This document shows, one piece after another, positions 11,500-23,112 of a stretch of 64,000 bases of DNA. Position 1 is the stretch's first letter. Every line of letters starts with the position of its first letter. Source of the stretch: Lycium barbarum. Lineage: Eukaryota > Streptophyta > Magnoliopsida > Solanales > Solanaceae. Position numbers and translations under genes: made by a program. The stretch is from assembly GCF_019175385.1 (NCBI RefSeq), contig NC_083339.1, positions 49,156,282 through 49,220,281 on the forward strand, written 5' to 3'. The notes under the pieces are model-generated. The model did not search any database. It was given only the letters and a program-made list of their open reading frames with translations, and was not told the DNA's origin.

Positions 11500-12988
11500 T
11501 TGTGTGGAGGCGCGTTCTTCTTTATTGGAGCAGATTCGAGCTCAGCAATTTGATGATCCAAAGTTGTGCAAAATTCGTGATAAAGTGTTGAAGGGAAAGG
11601 CTTGTGAGGCAAGGCTTGATGAAGAAGGGATTTTGAGGATCAAAGGACGAGTGTGTGTGCCTCGGACTAGAGATTTGACTACTTTGATTATGGAGGAGAC
11701 TCACAGCTCGAGATATTCTATTCACCCTCGTGCTATGAAGATGTATTGAGATCTGAAGCAACACTATTGGTGGTGTAGCATGAAGAAGAATATTGCGAGG
11801 TTTGTGTCTCGATGTTTGAATTGTCAACAAGTGAAATATGAGCACCAAAAGCCTAGTGGGATTTCTCAGAGGATGCCCATTCCTGAGTGGAAATGGGAAA
11901 GGATTGCATGGACTTTGTTGTAGGGTTTCCATGGACTTTGGGTAAGTTTGATTCTGTTAGGGTGATTGTGGATCGTTTGACTAAGTCAGCTCATTTCATT
12001 CCTGTTCAAACGAATTACACTTCTGAGAAGCTAGCGAAGATCAACATTTGTGAGGTTCTTCATTTGGATGGAGTGGCTGTTTCCATTATTTCTGATAGGG
12101 GGACTCAGTTCACCTCTTTGAAATGGGAGTTGGGTATTCGGGTTGAGTTGAGCACATCATTTCATCTCGAGACTGTGGTCAGTTTGAACATACTATCTAG
12201 ATTATGAAGGATATGTTGTGAGCATGCGTGATTGATTTTGGTGGTCACTGGGACCAATTCTTTCCTTTGGATGAGTTTGCTTGCAATAACAGTTATCATT
12301 CCAGTATAATGGCTCCGTTTGAGGTCTTGTATGGTAGGAGATGTCGATCTCCCATTGGATGGTTTAATTCCTTTGAGGTGAGGCCTTAGGGTACTGATTT
12401 ACTTAGCGATTTGTTGGATAAAGTGAAGATTATTTAGGCAAGGCTTCTCAGCGCTCAAAGGGGCAAAAGAGTTACGCGGACGGGAGAGTTCCTAATTTTG
12501 TGTTTATGGTGGGTGATCGGGTCTTGCTTAAGGTTTCATGTATGAAGGGTGTGATGAGGTTTGGAAAAAAAGGAAAGTTGAGTCCTCGTTACATTGGTCC
12601 TTTTGAGATTATTTAGAGAGTTGGAGATGTTGCGTATGAGTTAGCACTACCTCCTAGTTTATCGAATGTTCATCCGGTGTTCCATGTTTCTATGCTCAAA
12701 AAGTATGTTTCTGATGGTTCTTATGTGATTAGATAGGATTCGGTGATGCTTGATAAGAATTTGTCCTATGGGGAGGAGCCGATTCCTATCTTGGACCGTC
12801 AGATTCGCAAGATGAGATCCAAAGACATTGCTTCTGTGAAGGTTCAGTTGAGAGGTCATCCGGTGGAGGAGGCTACTTCGGAGAACGAGTTGGATACGAG
12901 GGCGATGTACCCTCAGCTTTTTGATGTCCCAGGTACATCTTTTCCTTTTTTCCTGTCTTTGATGTTCAAGGACGAACATGTGTTTTAA
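11500..12988 (+). pseudogene. TE-2 integrase and C-terminal remnant
   Basis: Integrase inserts element DNA. The HHCC zinc region is visible at about 11700-11830 (H in YSIHPRAMK, then CLNCQQVKYEHQKP). The catalytic core keeps the Asp of MDFVVGFPWT and the Asp of ISDRGTQFTS, but the segment that should carry the catalytic Glu (after 12170) is scrambled and stopped. The C-terminal gypsy motif survives as GKKGKLSPRYIGPFEI at about 12560-12610, then HPVFHVSMLKKYV at about 12670-12710. The last frame 12743-12988 has ILDRQIRKMRSK and the tail typical of Tekay/Del elements. A true chromodomain is not certain. TAA at 12986-12988 lies 10 bp before the 3' LTR. Confidence 0.88.
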
Positions 12989-15900
12989 TGGTGGATGATG
13001 TAATGACCAGTTGGGTTATTTTCGTTGCTTTCGTGTTTCTGCCTATTTTGCCCTTTTGAAACCGCCCTTTTAGGAATTTGCTACGTTAAGTAACCTTTAA
13101 GTGTTAGGTTGACTTTAGGCATCTTCGGGGGTAATTGCGCCTTTTGGGATTTTCGTTGGTGCCTTTAGCTTCAGGACATTGATTACAGGTTGTTGGAGTG
13201 TTTGGTTCAGTTCCCAAGGGTCTTGGGGGGGAGGGGGGGGGGGAGGAGAGGTAGGGCATTTTGGTCATTTGGTTGGAAAGTTGGTTTTTTCCCGTTTGGG
13301 ATTGACTTGGTCAAAGAGACCCTTTTTGGAAATTTTGAGTGCGCGAGTGAGTTTGTAGCGCGTTTTTACCTATGTCTGCATATTTGGTTTGTCTCGGGGA
13401 GTTTCCGGAAGAGTCTCGAGATTTCGGGTGTTGAGAGTCAAAAACCAAATTTTTCTAGTTCTGGTGTTCGCGCACAGGTCTCGCCCCTGTGCACACGCTC
13501 CGGCGATAGGAGGCTCGCCGGAGCGAAGAACCACTAGGTTGACCCTGGTCTACCCCTGCGAAGGTTTTCTCACAGGTGTGAGTAAGCAACCGTGAGCTAG
13601 GCTTCGCCGCTGCGAGCTTGTGGTACTTTGGGGAAATACGCCGTGGCGAGGTCTCTTCTGCCGGTGTGTGTTCACCGATGCAAACCTAGGGACGCAGGTG
13701 CGCGGATCGCTGAAAAGAATGTGGTTCTTTTAGTGTCTTTTTTCTTAGTCTTTTCATTCAAAACCCTTAAGCCTTGAAAGCGAATTTGGAGGAGATTGAA
13801 GGAGTTCCTAGCAGAAGACTTTTATATAAGTGTTCTAATTGGATATTTTGGTTATTCCATCTAGTAAGATCATAATCCATGCTTAGAATGTTGATTTTTA
13901 AGAGTAATAATGAAGGGTTTTGGAACCCAACTTAGAAATTTGGGGTTTTAGAAATTGAGCATGAATTAATGATTATTTTTGGATGATTTTCAGTTTATGG
14001 GTTATATTGAGTACGAGGATCATGATTTCTGTTTTTCCCTTTTGGGTTCGGAATCCTTATTTTAGGGCTAAATTTGGGGGTTTTGGATTATGTAGCAATA
14101 TAGGTATTGATAGACTCGTATTCTAACGAATAACCCCTTATTTGATTAGACTTTGTTCGTTTGAGACTATTCAGAGTGGTAAGAGGGCGTTGTGATTTGA
14201 GATTTGGTATTCCAGGCATGTTGAGACCTTAAACTATTTCTTGAATGTGTGTGTTGCCTAAAATGAACCTAATAAGAGGGAATTGGGGCGAATTAAGGGG
14301 GTTCCGATACTTGTGAGGTGACGAGCACTAGTATCGGTTAACGGTCATCATGTTACGGGTATTTGTGCAATTTCAATTGTATAGTTGGTCTGAATGCCAT
14401 GCTTTGGGCACTAGCTGATAGAATCATACGATCCCTTGAGATCCGTGAATGGGGTCCGATGCCTGTGCTTTATGTCTCTTATTATTATTGCATGTCTTGT
14501 CTGTTGTGCTTGCATATCACTCATATATCCTCGTCGAATTGAAGGAAAGTAAAAAGGTGAAGCCTTTATGATATTGTGAAGGTAAGAATGGATTTCATGC
14601 TTTTGTACTTGTTCTTGACTTGATGCACGCCATATTCACGCTTTTCATGTATCTATGCATACTATTTGAGGATATGATTGTGAGTCTGATGGGATCTTAT
14701 TCCGGACGAGTGATGATGTTTTGGCACGTTTAATTGGTACTTGAGCCCGGTTGGCTAAGAGACAGGTTATTGAGATATGATATGATTGAGCCCATGATCC
14801 GAGAAAATTATCGGAGCAGTGATATATGCGCCTCATGAGCCCCCTATGGGTCACGATTCGTTGATATTCGAACCTGTATATATCAGGAAGTGAAAACAAA
14901 GGCCTTACATTGAATTTGCATATCATTCATCCTTTGTTTCTATATTGTTGTGGTGATTATTTGTACGATTTTGCCTTATCTTGAACATCTATCTGTTATG
15001 TGGGTTTGGCTATTATTATAACTATCTCTTTTTTGGACTAATCGCGGACAAGTGTGGTTGTGATGTCGAAGACCAACCCTCGTCTCCATTCTGGAAAGGG
15101 TTTGTCAACGATGCATGCTGAGTACCTATTTTTTGTTGTCCTTACGCTACACTTGCTGCACCTTTTTTTATGTGCAGACTCGATCCCTAGCACAAGTGGA
15201 AGCCGCGACTACCAGGTTCCCCGCTAGAGCGTTGTTTGAGAGGCCAGGGTGAGCTCCTTGGATTCGGGATGAATCCGGATTCTTCTTATCCTTTATTTTC
15301 TGTCTTCTTCATTTCAGACAGTTTCCTTATGTATTCCGACTATTTATACTCTTAGTAGTCCTTGTATTATGGTGACATCGGATTTTGGGGAAGGATTGTA
15401 ATAATTACTTAAGTATTTCTATTTAATATTGTTAAGACTTGAAAATGACTTGTATGTTTATTTTCGCTTTTAATATTTCCTCTTATTTTGGGTTGTTAAT
15501 GGTTGGTGTTTGTCACGAACCGAATACGGGCCATGACGGGTAGCCAGGGCTAACCACCGAGCACCGCTCATACCATTACCCATCGTACTTATCAAGCGTT
15601 CATTCATTAATCTTATACTCAAATCATCGGAAAACCATTTTTCACTTTGAAACATATTTACCTTTATATACATAAGCCCTTCAGCTATCAAAATAATACA
15701 TGTACGATAAGGAAATCATGAGACCATACTACCCATACATACGTATCTACGAGCCTCTACTAGAGTACTAGACATATGGACAGGACAGGACCCCGTCATG
15801 CCCAAAACATATATATATATATATATATATACACAAAAGGATAAATCAATAGCACCTCCGGAATAATGGGGTGCTCTCAAAGTCTGCTAGTAGCTCCTAC

Positions 15901-16194
15901 GAGTCTGGATCACCTCCCTGCCTACCTGTGGGCATGAACACAGCGCCCAAAGAAAACGGACGTCAGTACGAACATTGTACTGAGTATGTAAGGCATGAAT
16001 GAAATGAACATAACAGAGAAATCATAAGACATAAGATGAAGATATAACCTGCTTAACTTTTAAGAGTGGATGCATTTCATACATATATCATATATATTTG
16101 TAGTACATGTATCATATATATATATATATATATATATATCATCATCATCATCGTTAACCCGCGTCCGGGTAAACATCATATGCCACCCACTAGA

Positions 16195-16330
16195 GGTGAT
16201 CATGTCCGGCCTTCTAGGCGCGGTGGAATCATAAGCAGCCCGCCTTAGCGGTGACATGTCTGGCCATTTGGGCACAGTGGAATCACAAGCAGCCCGCCTT
16301 TGCGGTGACATGTCCGGCCATTTAGGCACG
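16195..16330. repeat. Tandem repeat, about 57-bp unit, in TE-3
   Basis: Nearly three copies of a unit containing GGTGACATGTCCGGCCATTT, then GGCACGGTGGAATC and AAGCAGCCCGCC. The TCCGGCC...GGCACGGTG core resembles repeats in the LTRs of TE-8 (34085-34265 and 49940-50105). Confidence 0.85.
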
Positions 16331-17629
16331 GTGGAATTGTATCATCGTGAGCACATCATAAACTTATCATTATTGTACATCTTATAGGCATATCATGACC
16401 TTATCATAACTTAGCATCATTATACATTTATCATCAAAACATACATTAGAACTTGAAGGTAACTATGGAGATGTCGGCGTGACATAAGGTCGTGAACCCC
16501 CGATTACATTATGGAGTGATCATAATCATTATGTCTCACCTTGAGGGGACTAACATTTTAAGGTGAGTGTACACAAGGAAAAGCATCAATGGAATCGTAC
16601 TTCGGATCATTAACCCCATGGACATCGTATATTACTCGAGGATTCTCTATACTTAAACTCATCATCATCATTATCATGCTCGTATCGTATCTCTTTTCTT
16701 TATCATGTGCATATGTATCTCTTTATAGTCATGGACTCGTAATTTCCGTTATTTAGGAAGATTATGGAAAAATAGGAAGATTCATGCAATAGGAGTCATG
16801 CCTTAGAAGGAAAGGATTATCCTTACATACCTCTTTTGTTTAGCTATTTTATCGTTTGATCGTTCTCCTTCGATGCTCGCGTTTCTACCTTCAAGAAAGT
16901 TCGTATTAACATTAGCCAATCGATTATAAAAACATGCTTACTAAGGCTAGAGAAAATTGGGCAGCATTTCCTTTGTTTATACAACTTTCCTCATATTACA
17001 TATCAACTCCCAAACATCCATAACAACATTCACAATATTATAAGCAACAATCATCATTCATCTACATTATCCACATTTCACAATTTCACTTCAATTCCTC
17101 CATAATCATGGTCATAGTACACTATTACATTTTCTCACATATAATGCTTATCCTATGTCCTAAATGTCATTTATAACATAATTATAATCACAACATATCA
17201 ATATTCATGACTTATTCCAAACTACCACTCAAAATGTCACTATTCTCACTTTCATGACCCATTTTCTGTATCCTTCTACAATCCAAGTCTTTCAACCTCT
17301 CATTAATTTAAACAACATGGAATGATCATAAAACTTACCTTATATAGTGTAAGAATAAGCCTTGAACGGAGATACTCCTCTTGCACCAAAACCCTAGCTT
17401 CACTTCTTCTTAGATTCCTTGTCTTGGATGAACTCTAGTGAGCTTCTTACACTTAACTCTCTTAGTTTGATGAATTTGATCTTGAATATCTCTTGAGTTC
17501 TTATGGAAGAAGTGTGTGGAACCCTTTAGAAGCCTTGAGAGAGATGAAGAAGTGTGGGAAATTAAATTAGTGAAGTGGGATCACATTTATATAATTGAAC
17601 TTAACTCAGCCCATCGGGCCTTCCACGGA

Positions 17630-17775
17630 TACTTATACGGTCCGTATAACATTGCACGGCCCGTATAAGTGGTCGTGGTTCACCACCAGGAAAACATCAT
17701 CTTTGCTGGGTGTTATACGGACCCTTATACGGACCGTATAATGTTATACGGACCGTATAAGTCGGTCGTATAACC
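17630..17775. repeat. Palindrome array (TATACGG-N-CCGTATA) in TE-3
   Basis: At least four closely spaced copies or half-copies of TTATACGG(A/T)CCGTATAA, a 17-bp inverted repeat with a single central base, at 17633-17650, about 17655-17668, 17726-17742 and 17743-17761, plus half sites. They begin about 330 bp from the LTR start. Confidence 0.85.
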
Positions 17776-18172
17776 CCATTTCCCTGAAATGATCTCCGTC
17801 GTTCGTTTGATCTCCAATCCTTATGGAACCTTCTTGACACTTGTTTAACACCTCATTAACAGTCTAGGGGACATTATAACTCTTCTCCAAAATATCATTA
17901 AGCCATCATTAATTCGATACTCGTAAATCTTGCCCGACACACAACATATACCTTGCTTTCCTTAACAACTTTCGTCTCCTACCTCAAATGTCATTGAAAT
18001 CTCATTTAGAATCATCAAATGTTATTTCTTACTTATCAAAACATCGTATACGTCGTGCCCTTCGTTAGTCTATTCACTGTACGTTAACGAGAAATTTCCG
18101 GGGTGTAATAGTGTTGGCTTACTAGTACGGTGGGACTCGTGCCATCACGACTTGGTAAATTGGGTCATGACA

Positions 18173-18529
18173 ATAATTTACAAAGACAGAGGTTTCTCCA
18201 AATTGCTTCTAATTCTCATAAGAAATGGTTGTTGTATACATATACCTCATGAACATTTACAACTCTTACACTTAGGAAAATAATGGTCTCCCCATACATT
18301 TTTGGACTCCCCCCAAACGTTATTAGTAATGCAAAAGGAGGTTAGAGTCCAATTTTGGCATGCTCCCTCACTTACACGTGTCATCTTGGCACTTAAAGTG
18401 CTATGACTATTCATTTTACATTTAATGCTAGCCTCCATTAACTGCTGCCACTGATATGTGATGTTATTGAGGCTGATTTCATGCATGCATTGCATTCCAT
18501 TCTTATCACTGATATGATTTGACCATTGT
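18173..18529. other. Unassigned stretch between TE-2 and TE-4
   Basis: About 350 bp lie outside the recognisable LTRs. An 82-codon minus-strand open frame (18247-18495) is Cys- and Ser-rich at its end, but I recognise no domain and its coding bias is not convincing. This may be the sequence into which TE-2 inserted, or the first part of the TE-4 LTR. Confidence 0.4.
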
Positions 18530-19438
18530 TCAGAAATAGTGATAAGTGAGAGAGTGTAGTCTCCGAGGTCCTAGTAGAAGAGCGTAAAAGAGAGATGAGA
18601 GCCATGATATGAGGTCTTTAGCGGAGTGGGATGAGTGCTCGTGATTTGAGGTGATATACCGGAGTGAGAGAGAGTGTATAAATGGAATTCGTGAGTCCCC
18701 CAAGGGTCCTGGCTATTGAGGCATTGCCCTTACCATGTGTATACGGTGGAGAAGAGTCTGTGTGGTAGCTCCTTCCAAAGAAAAGGGCCTATGTGGCAAT
18801 TCACTGCAGTTTCATCACATTACATTCACATACATTCATATGTTCTTGACTGTTGACTTGGCAGCTCATATTTATCATCTGATATTATACATGACATGTT
18901 CCTAACTGCTTATCGTGCTCTACTTGTCTATTTCTTTCTATTTATGTATGTAAACTAGTCATTGCCGGTCTATGATACCTACGAGTACGTGTGTTTGTAC
19001 TCATACTACACTTGTTGTACTTTTCTTGAGTGCAGAGTTTGTTGCTGGTTCGACATTCCGACCTCGTGAGTGATCTAAGGCCCTTGATCGGAGAATTCCA
19101 GGGTGAGCTACTTGCCTGATCTACAGTCCGGAGGCTCCTCTTGCTTACTTGTCTTCTTTCTCATTTCGAGATAATATTATCTTGTTTATGAGACTGTATT
19201 TCCTCTATCAGACTATATATTTGCTATTAGTGCCTCTTGTACGAGTTCATACCATTCTTGCGGTTATGTGTATTTAGTATTTTCGCATTGTTTATATATA
19301 AGTTAAGATAGTTATTTATCTATGTTTACTTCTGCATGTCGAATGTTGATTAAAATGTTAAGCTTTAAGGGAAGGGTTTTTCCACCAGAGGAGATAGTGT
19401 GTGTGCTTGCACGAGCCACGAGTTGGGTCGTGACAGGT

Positions 19439-19450
19439 TGGTATCAGAGC
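19439..19450 (+). promoter_or_regulatory. TE-4 primer binding site, initiator Met tRNA type
   Basis: Exact TGGTATCAGAGC three bases after the LTR end TGACA (19435), the standard plant tRNA-iMet primer site. Confidence 0.93.
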
Positions 19451-19631
19451 CCTAAGTTCACCAATCTTACGACTACAAGAGCAATGTCTAGTTGAGTCTT
19501 GTGGATTGGTACGATGAGCTCTGTACTTATCTGCGAAAGGCTATAGGACATTTAAAACTTCCAATTCTTTCACTCCTTTTGTGCTGCTTTATTCAAATTG
19601 GTATCTGACTTCTATTCTTATTGTTTCATAG

Positions 19632-21116
19632 ATAGTGAAGACAAGTGCGACGGTCGCGAGAGATGAGGTGCCAGTTCCGGCCTCTAGAGGCCGTGGCTGA
19701 ACTTGAGGCCACGGTAGAGGTGGGGATCGTCGGTCAGCACCAGCACGAGGTAGAGCACCCGTGGCTAGCCAAGCCCGAGATAGATCTCTATTGCCTGGGC
19801 TCTAGATAGAGCATGAGCACGAGCCTATGGATGAGGAGGAGCTGGGACCAGCCCGAGGTTATTGCTACTCCCGTACTGCAGGATGCCATGGTTCATATCT
19901 TGAGCCTTCTTGAGAGTTCGACCAAGATAGGTGGCCTTCCAGCTACACCGAATGGATCTCAAACTAGAGCTGGAGCTCAGACTTCCGAGCAGTATTAGAT
20001 AAAGGGGGCACAGCCTGTCGTTGTTATGATACCCTGTATTGATGAGATTCCACCGCCTACTTTTGATCCTAGGCCTGTTGCTGGCCCGACTTTGACTCAT
20101 GACGAGCAGGATCTATGTGGGAGGTTTACCAAGATGAAGCCGCTTGAGTTCTATGGTACCCCTGATGAGGATGCGTATGAGTTTCTTGTTGATTGTCATG
20201 AGAGGCTCCATAAGTTGGGGGTAGTACAATCATACAATGTTGATTATGTTGCTTTTTCAGTTACATTGGGATGCAAAGATGTAGTGGAGGTATTATGTGG
20301 ATTGCCAACCAACAAGGTCGCCTTTTTGACTTGGACCTAGTTTTATCTGGTCTTTTTGGAGAAGCACGTCCCCGTACTCTAAGATATAGGAAGAGAGATG
20401 AGTTCAATGGTTTGGAGTCGAGAGGGATGTCAGTCGCCGAGTATGAGTCTAGATTCCACTCCTTGGCTCGTTATACAGTTCGGTTACTCCCCACTGAGGC
20501 AGAGAGAGTGAGGAGGTTCGTCAAGGGCTTGGTGCTTCCGTTGAAGCAGGCCGCCTTACAACTAGTGGCTTCTGGATCTTCCATCCAGTCTATGGTTGAT
20601 CATGTTATGGAGGTTGAGTCCGTGATGATTCAGGCTCATGGAGGAGGTGAGGACAAGATGATGCGTATTTTCGGCAATTTCAATAGTTCTTCTTCTAGAG
20701 GTGGGGGCTATTCAGGAAAGAGTTTTCAGCGTCATTCTGGCCGCCCTATTCAGTCAGCATTGCAGGTTTTAGCTGGTGGTCTTTCTGCAATAGTGGATTT
20801 AGTCCTGGACAGACTTCACGAGGTTTTCATCCTCGACCTACAGATCGTCGTAGGTATTCTTATTTTTTCTGTATCCATTTTGCAGCCCAAATTGTTTAGG
20901 GGTTGCTATGAGTGTGGATACCCAGGGTATTTCGTAAGAGAGTGTCCTAGACCCAGAGAGAGTTTGACTCAGCAGGGTTCTCGATTTCAAACTCCTAGAA
21001 CTCCAACACCTTCATTTTTTAGAGGTGGATCTTCGGGTAGGGGTGGTTCTCAGCCTAGTAGAGGTGGTTGTCAAACTAGGAGAGGAGACCATCAGTCCGG
21101 TAAGGGCAGTTCTTAG
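19632..21116 (+). pseudogene. TE-4 gag remnant, start codon lost
   Basis: The frame that should open ATGGTGAAGACAAG reads ATAGTGAAGACAAG at 19632. The equivalent TE-2 site is intact, so the start was lost by a G to A change. Recognisable gag pieces follow: MKPLEFYGTPDEDAYEFLVDCHERL at about 20136-20210, then after a frameshift NGLESRGMSVAEYESRFHSLARY at about 20407-20475. The zinc knuckle at 20904-20945 reads CYECGYPGYFVREC, with Tyr at the His position. The long frame 20271-21116 ends in a Gly/Arg/Ser-rich tail. The stop at 21114-21116 is TAG. Confidence 0.87.
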
Positions 21117-21119
21117 GCA

Positions 21120-22123
21120 GTGAGATTTGGAGTGCGATCGGGTCAAGGTGGTCGTGGAGGCACACATTCCGAGGGAAGACGTGTTCATTGTTATGCTTTC
21201 CCTGGCAGGCAAGAGGCAGATTCTTCTGATGCAGTTATCACATGTGTTATTTGATTCTATCACCAGGCAGCTTCCGTATTATTTGATCCGGGCTCTACTT
21301 TCTCTTATGTGTCCACATATTTCTCTATGGGTTTGGATATGATTTGTGATCTACTTGATGTGCCTATTTATGTGTCTATTGTGGTCGGAGATTCTGTGGT
21401 GGTAGATTGAGTCTATCGGTCTTGTACAATTACTTTTATGGGTTATGGTACATGGGTAGACTTTGTGATCCTCCATATGGTAGATTTTGATGTTATCTTA
21501 GGCATGAGTTGGTTTTCTCCTTATCACGCGATTTTGGACTATCACGCCAAGACAATCACGTTAGCTATGCCCCATATTTCGAGATTAGAGTGGAAGGGTA
21601 CTCCTAGCCCTGCTCCCAGGAAGATTATATAGTTCGTTCAGGCGAAGAAATTGGTGGATACGGGGTGTTTGGCTTGCTTAGCGCAAACCCAGGATACGAG
21701 TGCGGATACTCTTTCCTTGGAGTCGGTACCAGTAGTTAGTGGGTTTGCAGAGGTCTTTCCCACAGACTTATCCGGTATGCCACCTGATCGTGATATTGAT
21801 TTCTGCACTGATTTGGAGCCAATCACTCGAGCTATTTATATTCCACCGTACCGCATGGCTCCGGTAGAGTTGAGGGAGTTGAATAAGTAATTTAGGACTT
21901 GTTGAGCAAAGGATTCATCAGACCTAGTGATCCCCTTGGGGTGCTCCCGTTTTGTTTGTGAAGAAGAAGGATGGTTCTATACGGATGTGTATCGATTATC
22001 GGCAGTTGAACAATTTTACTATTCGGAACAAGTATCCGATACCTCACATTTATGACTTGTTTGATCAGCTTCAGGGTGCGTCGGTCTTCTCTAAGATTGA
22101 TTTGAGATAGGGCTATCACCATG
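21120..22123 (+). pseudogene. TE-4 protease and reverse transcriptase start
   Basis: The protease part has FDVILGMSWFSPYHAIL and LEWKGTPSPAPRK (21438-21632). The next frame (21651-21890) keeps SVPVVSGFAEVFP, the full connection DIDFCTDLEP...IPPYRMAPVELREL and then a stop. RT begins with [29 protein letters not shown] and [15 protein letters not shown]. It ends there, at the position where RT should read HQ(L/V)K. The connection segment is useful as a reference because it shows what TE-2 has lost. Confidence 0.85.
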
Positions 22124-23112
22124 TTATATCTCGCGTTTTCATACGTCAAGTACGTCGTAAGTCAATTGACATAAGATCGAAAATAAGATCATCTTTGAAA
22201 TTATATAAAGTAAGTTAATCATGATACCTTTGAGGTTACAAAGATTTAAGATTATGATTAGCAAGTACCAAGAGGTTTGGAAGGTTTAGAAGTTAAACGA
22301 ATGGAAGAAAATAAGTTTCGTCGAAAGTCGGCAAGATTGGGAATGTTATAACCCGTACATTTGGGGTAAGACTAAGGGTGCCTAAGATGCTAATAAGTTC
22401 ATTTTATGAGGTATTTTTTATGATAGTCGTGTGTTAAGTTTTGAAGTCAAGAGAGTTGTAAAACAAAAGTCGAAAAAAGTCTTCACAAGTTATGTTCACA
22501 AGTTTGCTGAAATTTGGGTCAGTTGTAACTGAGATTTTCTCCCAATTTGCTAGGACTTATCGGGTGATCCACCCACCAAATTTAAGGTCTACGAGACTAG
22601 TTTCCAATACATTAAAACGTTTGTCGATATGACATCGGAGAAGAGAGATATTCGCATTTTGGCAGGACTGTGCAAGCAGCTCCCTTTGGGACCCACTTAG
22701 GCGGTGATACTTTTTAGATTTTTATTTAAAGCGGTGGGGGGATCCGATATTCTCATATTTTTGTCTCAAAAGCTCCCACAACTCTGAAAACACTCTCTCA
22801 AAGTTTCTAACCCATTCAAGGTGAAATCCAAGTGGTTACAACACAAACTACTCGGAAAGATCGTAGAACAAGTAGAACACGATTTCTACGGAGGAGTTGT
22901 TCTACTAGGGATTACCTCAGGTTGAAGAAAGGTCAACAAGGGTTGGTACCTTCTATCTAAGGTAAGGTATCTCCTTTTCTTGGTGTGTATGAGCTTATTG
23001 AAGTATTAAAATGGTTGTTAGGATAAGAACATGCGAAATAGCAGTTGGAAACCGCTAAAAACTGGTTTGTTGTTCTTATGATGGTTTGAAGTTGTTCTTT
23101 TGATGTAGAAAG
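22124..23112 (+). repeat. TE-5: LTR-like sequence, left part
   Basis: TGTTATATCTCGCG at 22124 and TGTTATAACCCGTACATTTG at 22344 both look like gypsy LTR starts. The second resembles the start of TE-10 on the minus strand. No coding potential. The sequence is interrupted at 23112 by TE-6 and resumes at 30402. I could not find the matching element, so this is either a solo LTR with an unresolved left end or a composite. Confidence 0.6.

Larger units (their letters stand above)
15511..18110 (-). repeat. TE-3: solo LTR (2600 bp) in TE-2 3' LTR
   Basis: It is flanked by a perfect 5-bp target duplication GTGTT at 15506-15510 and 18111-18115. Joining the flanks restores the uninterrupted sequence seen at 7756-7775. 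On the minus strand it begins TATTACACCCCGG and ends TGACA. The first bases (CGGAAATTTCTC, AATAGACTAACGAAG) match TE-12, so the two are one family in opposite orientation. It has (AT)n tracts at about 15808-15830 and 16115-16138, a tandem repeat at 16195-16330 and a palindrome array at 17630-17775. There is no internal region or primer site. Confidence 0.93.
6689..18172 (+). mobile_element. TE-2: decayed Ty3/gypsy retrotransposon, plus strand
   Basis: Remaining 5' LTR (6689-7818), degenerate primer site, gag-pro-RT-RNase H-integrase remnants (8020-12988) and 3' LTR (12999-18172). The internal order is gypsy type. Many stops and frameshifts interrupt it. The first part of the 5' LTR lies beyond TE-1, outside the window. 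The 3' LTR holds TE-3. The right target duplication would be ATAAT (18173-18177); its partner is out of view. Confidence 0.93.
12999..18172 (+). repeat. TE-2 3' LTR, split by TE-3
   Basis: It starts TGTAATGACCAG right after the polyprotein and ends GGGTCATGACA at 18172. Without TE-3 and its duplicated GTGTT it is about 2569 bp. A G-rich run (13207-13234) and two adjacent perfect inverted repeats (13472-13492 and 13497-13524) lie 470-530 bp from its start. The short open frames at 13190-13595 have no recognisable domain. Confidence 0.9.
18530..22123 (+). mobile_element. TE-4: truncated Ty3/gypsy element, plus strand
   Basis: An LTR remnant ends GGGTCGTGACA at 19435, followed by the primer site, gag, protease and the beginning of reverse transcriptase. 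Homology stops inside RT at about 22123, where LTR-like sequence of TE-5 begins. The start of the LTR is not defined; 18530 is approximate. No continuation of its RT is found further right in the window. Confidence 0.85.

Noticed and set aside
11522..11932. 136-codon minus-strand frame
   Set aside because: It overlaps the recognisable integrase region of TE-2 on the plus strand and is its antisense shadow.
18247..18495. Possible small host gene between TE-2 and TE-4
   Set aside because: Short, no domain, no supporting signals; left as unassigned sequence.
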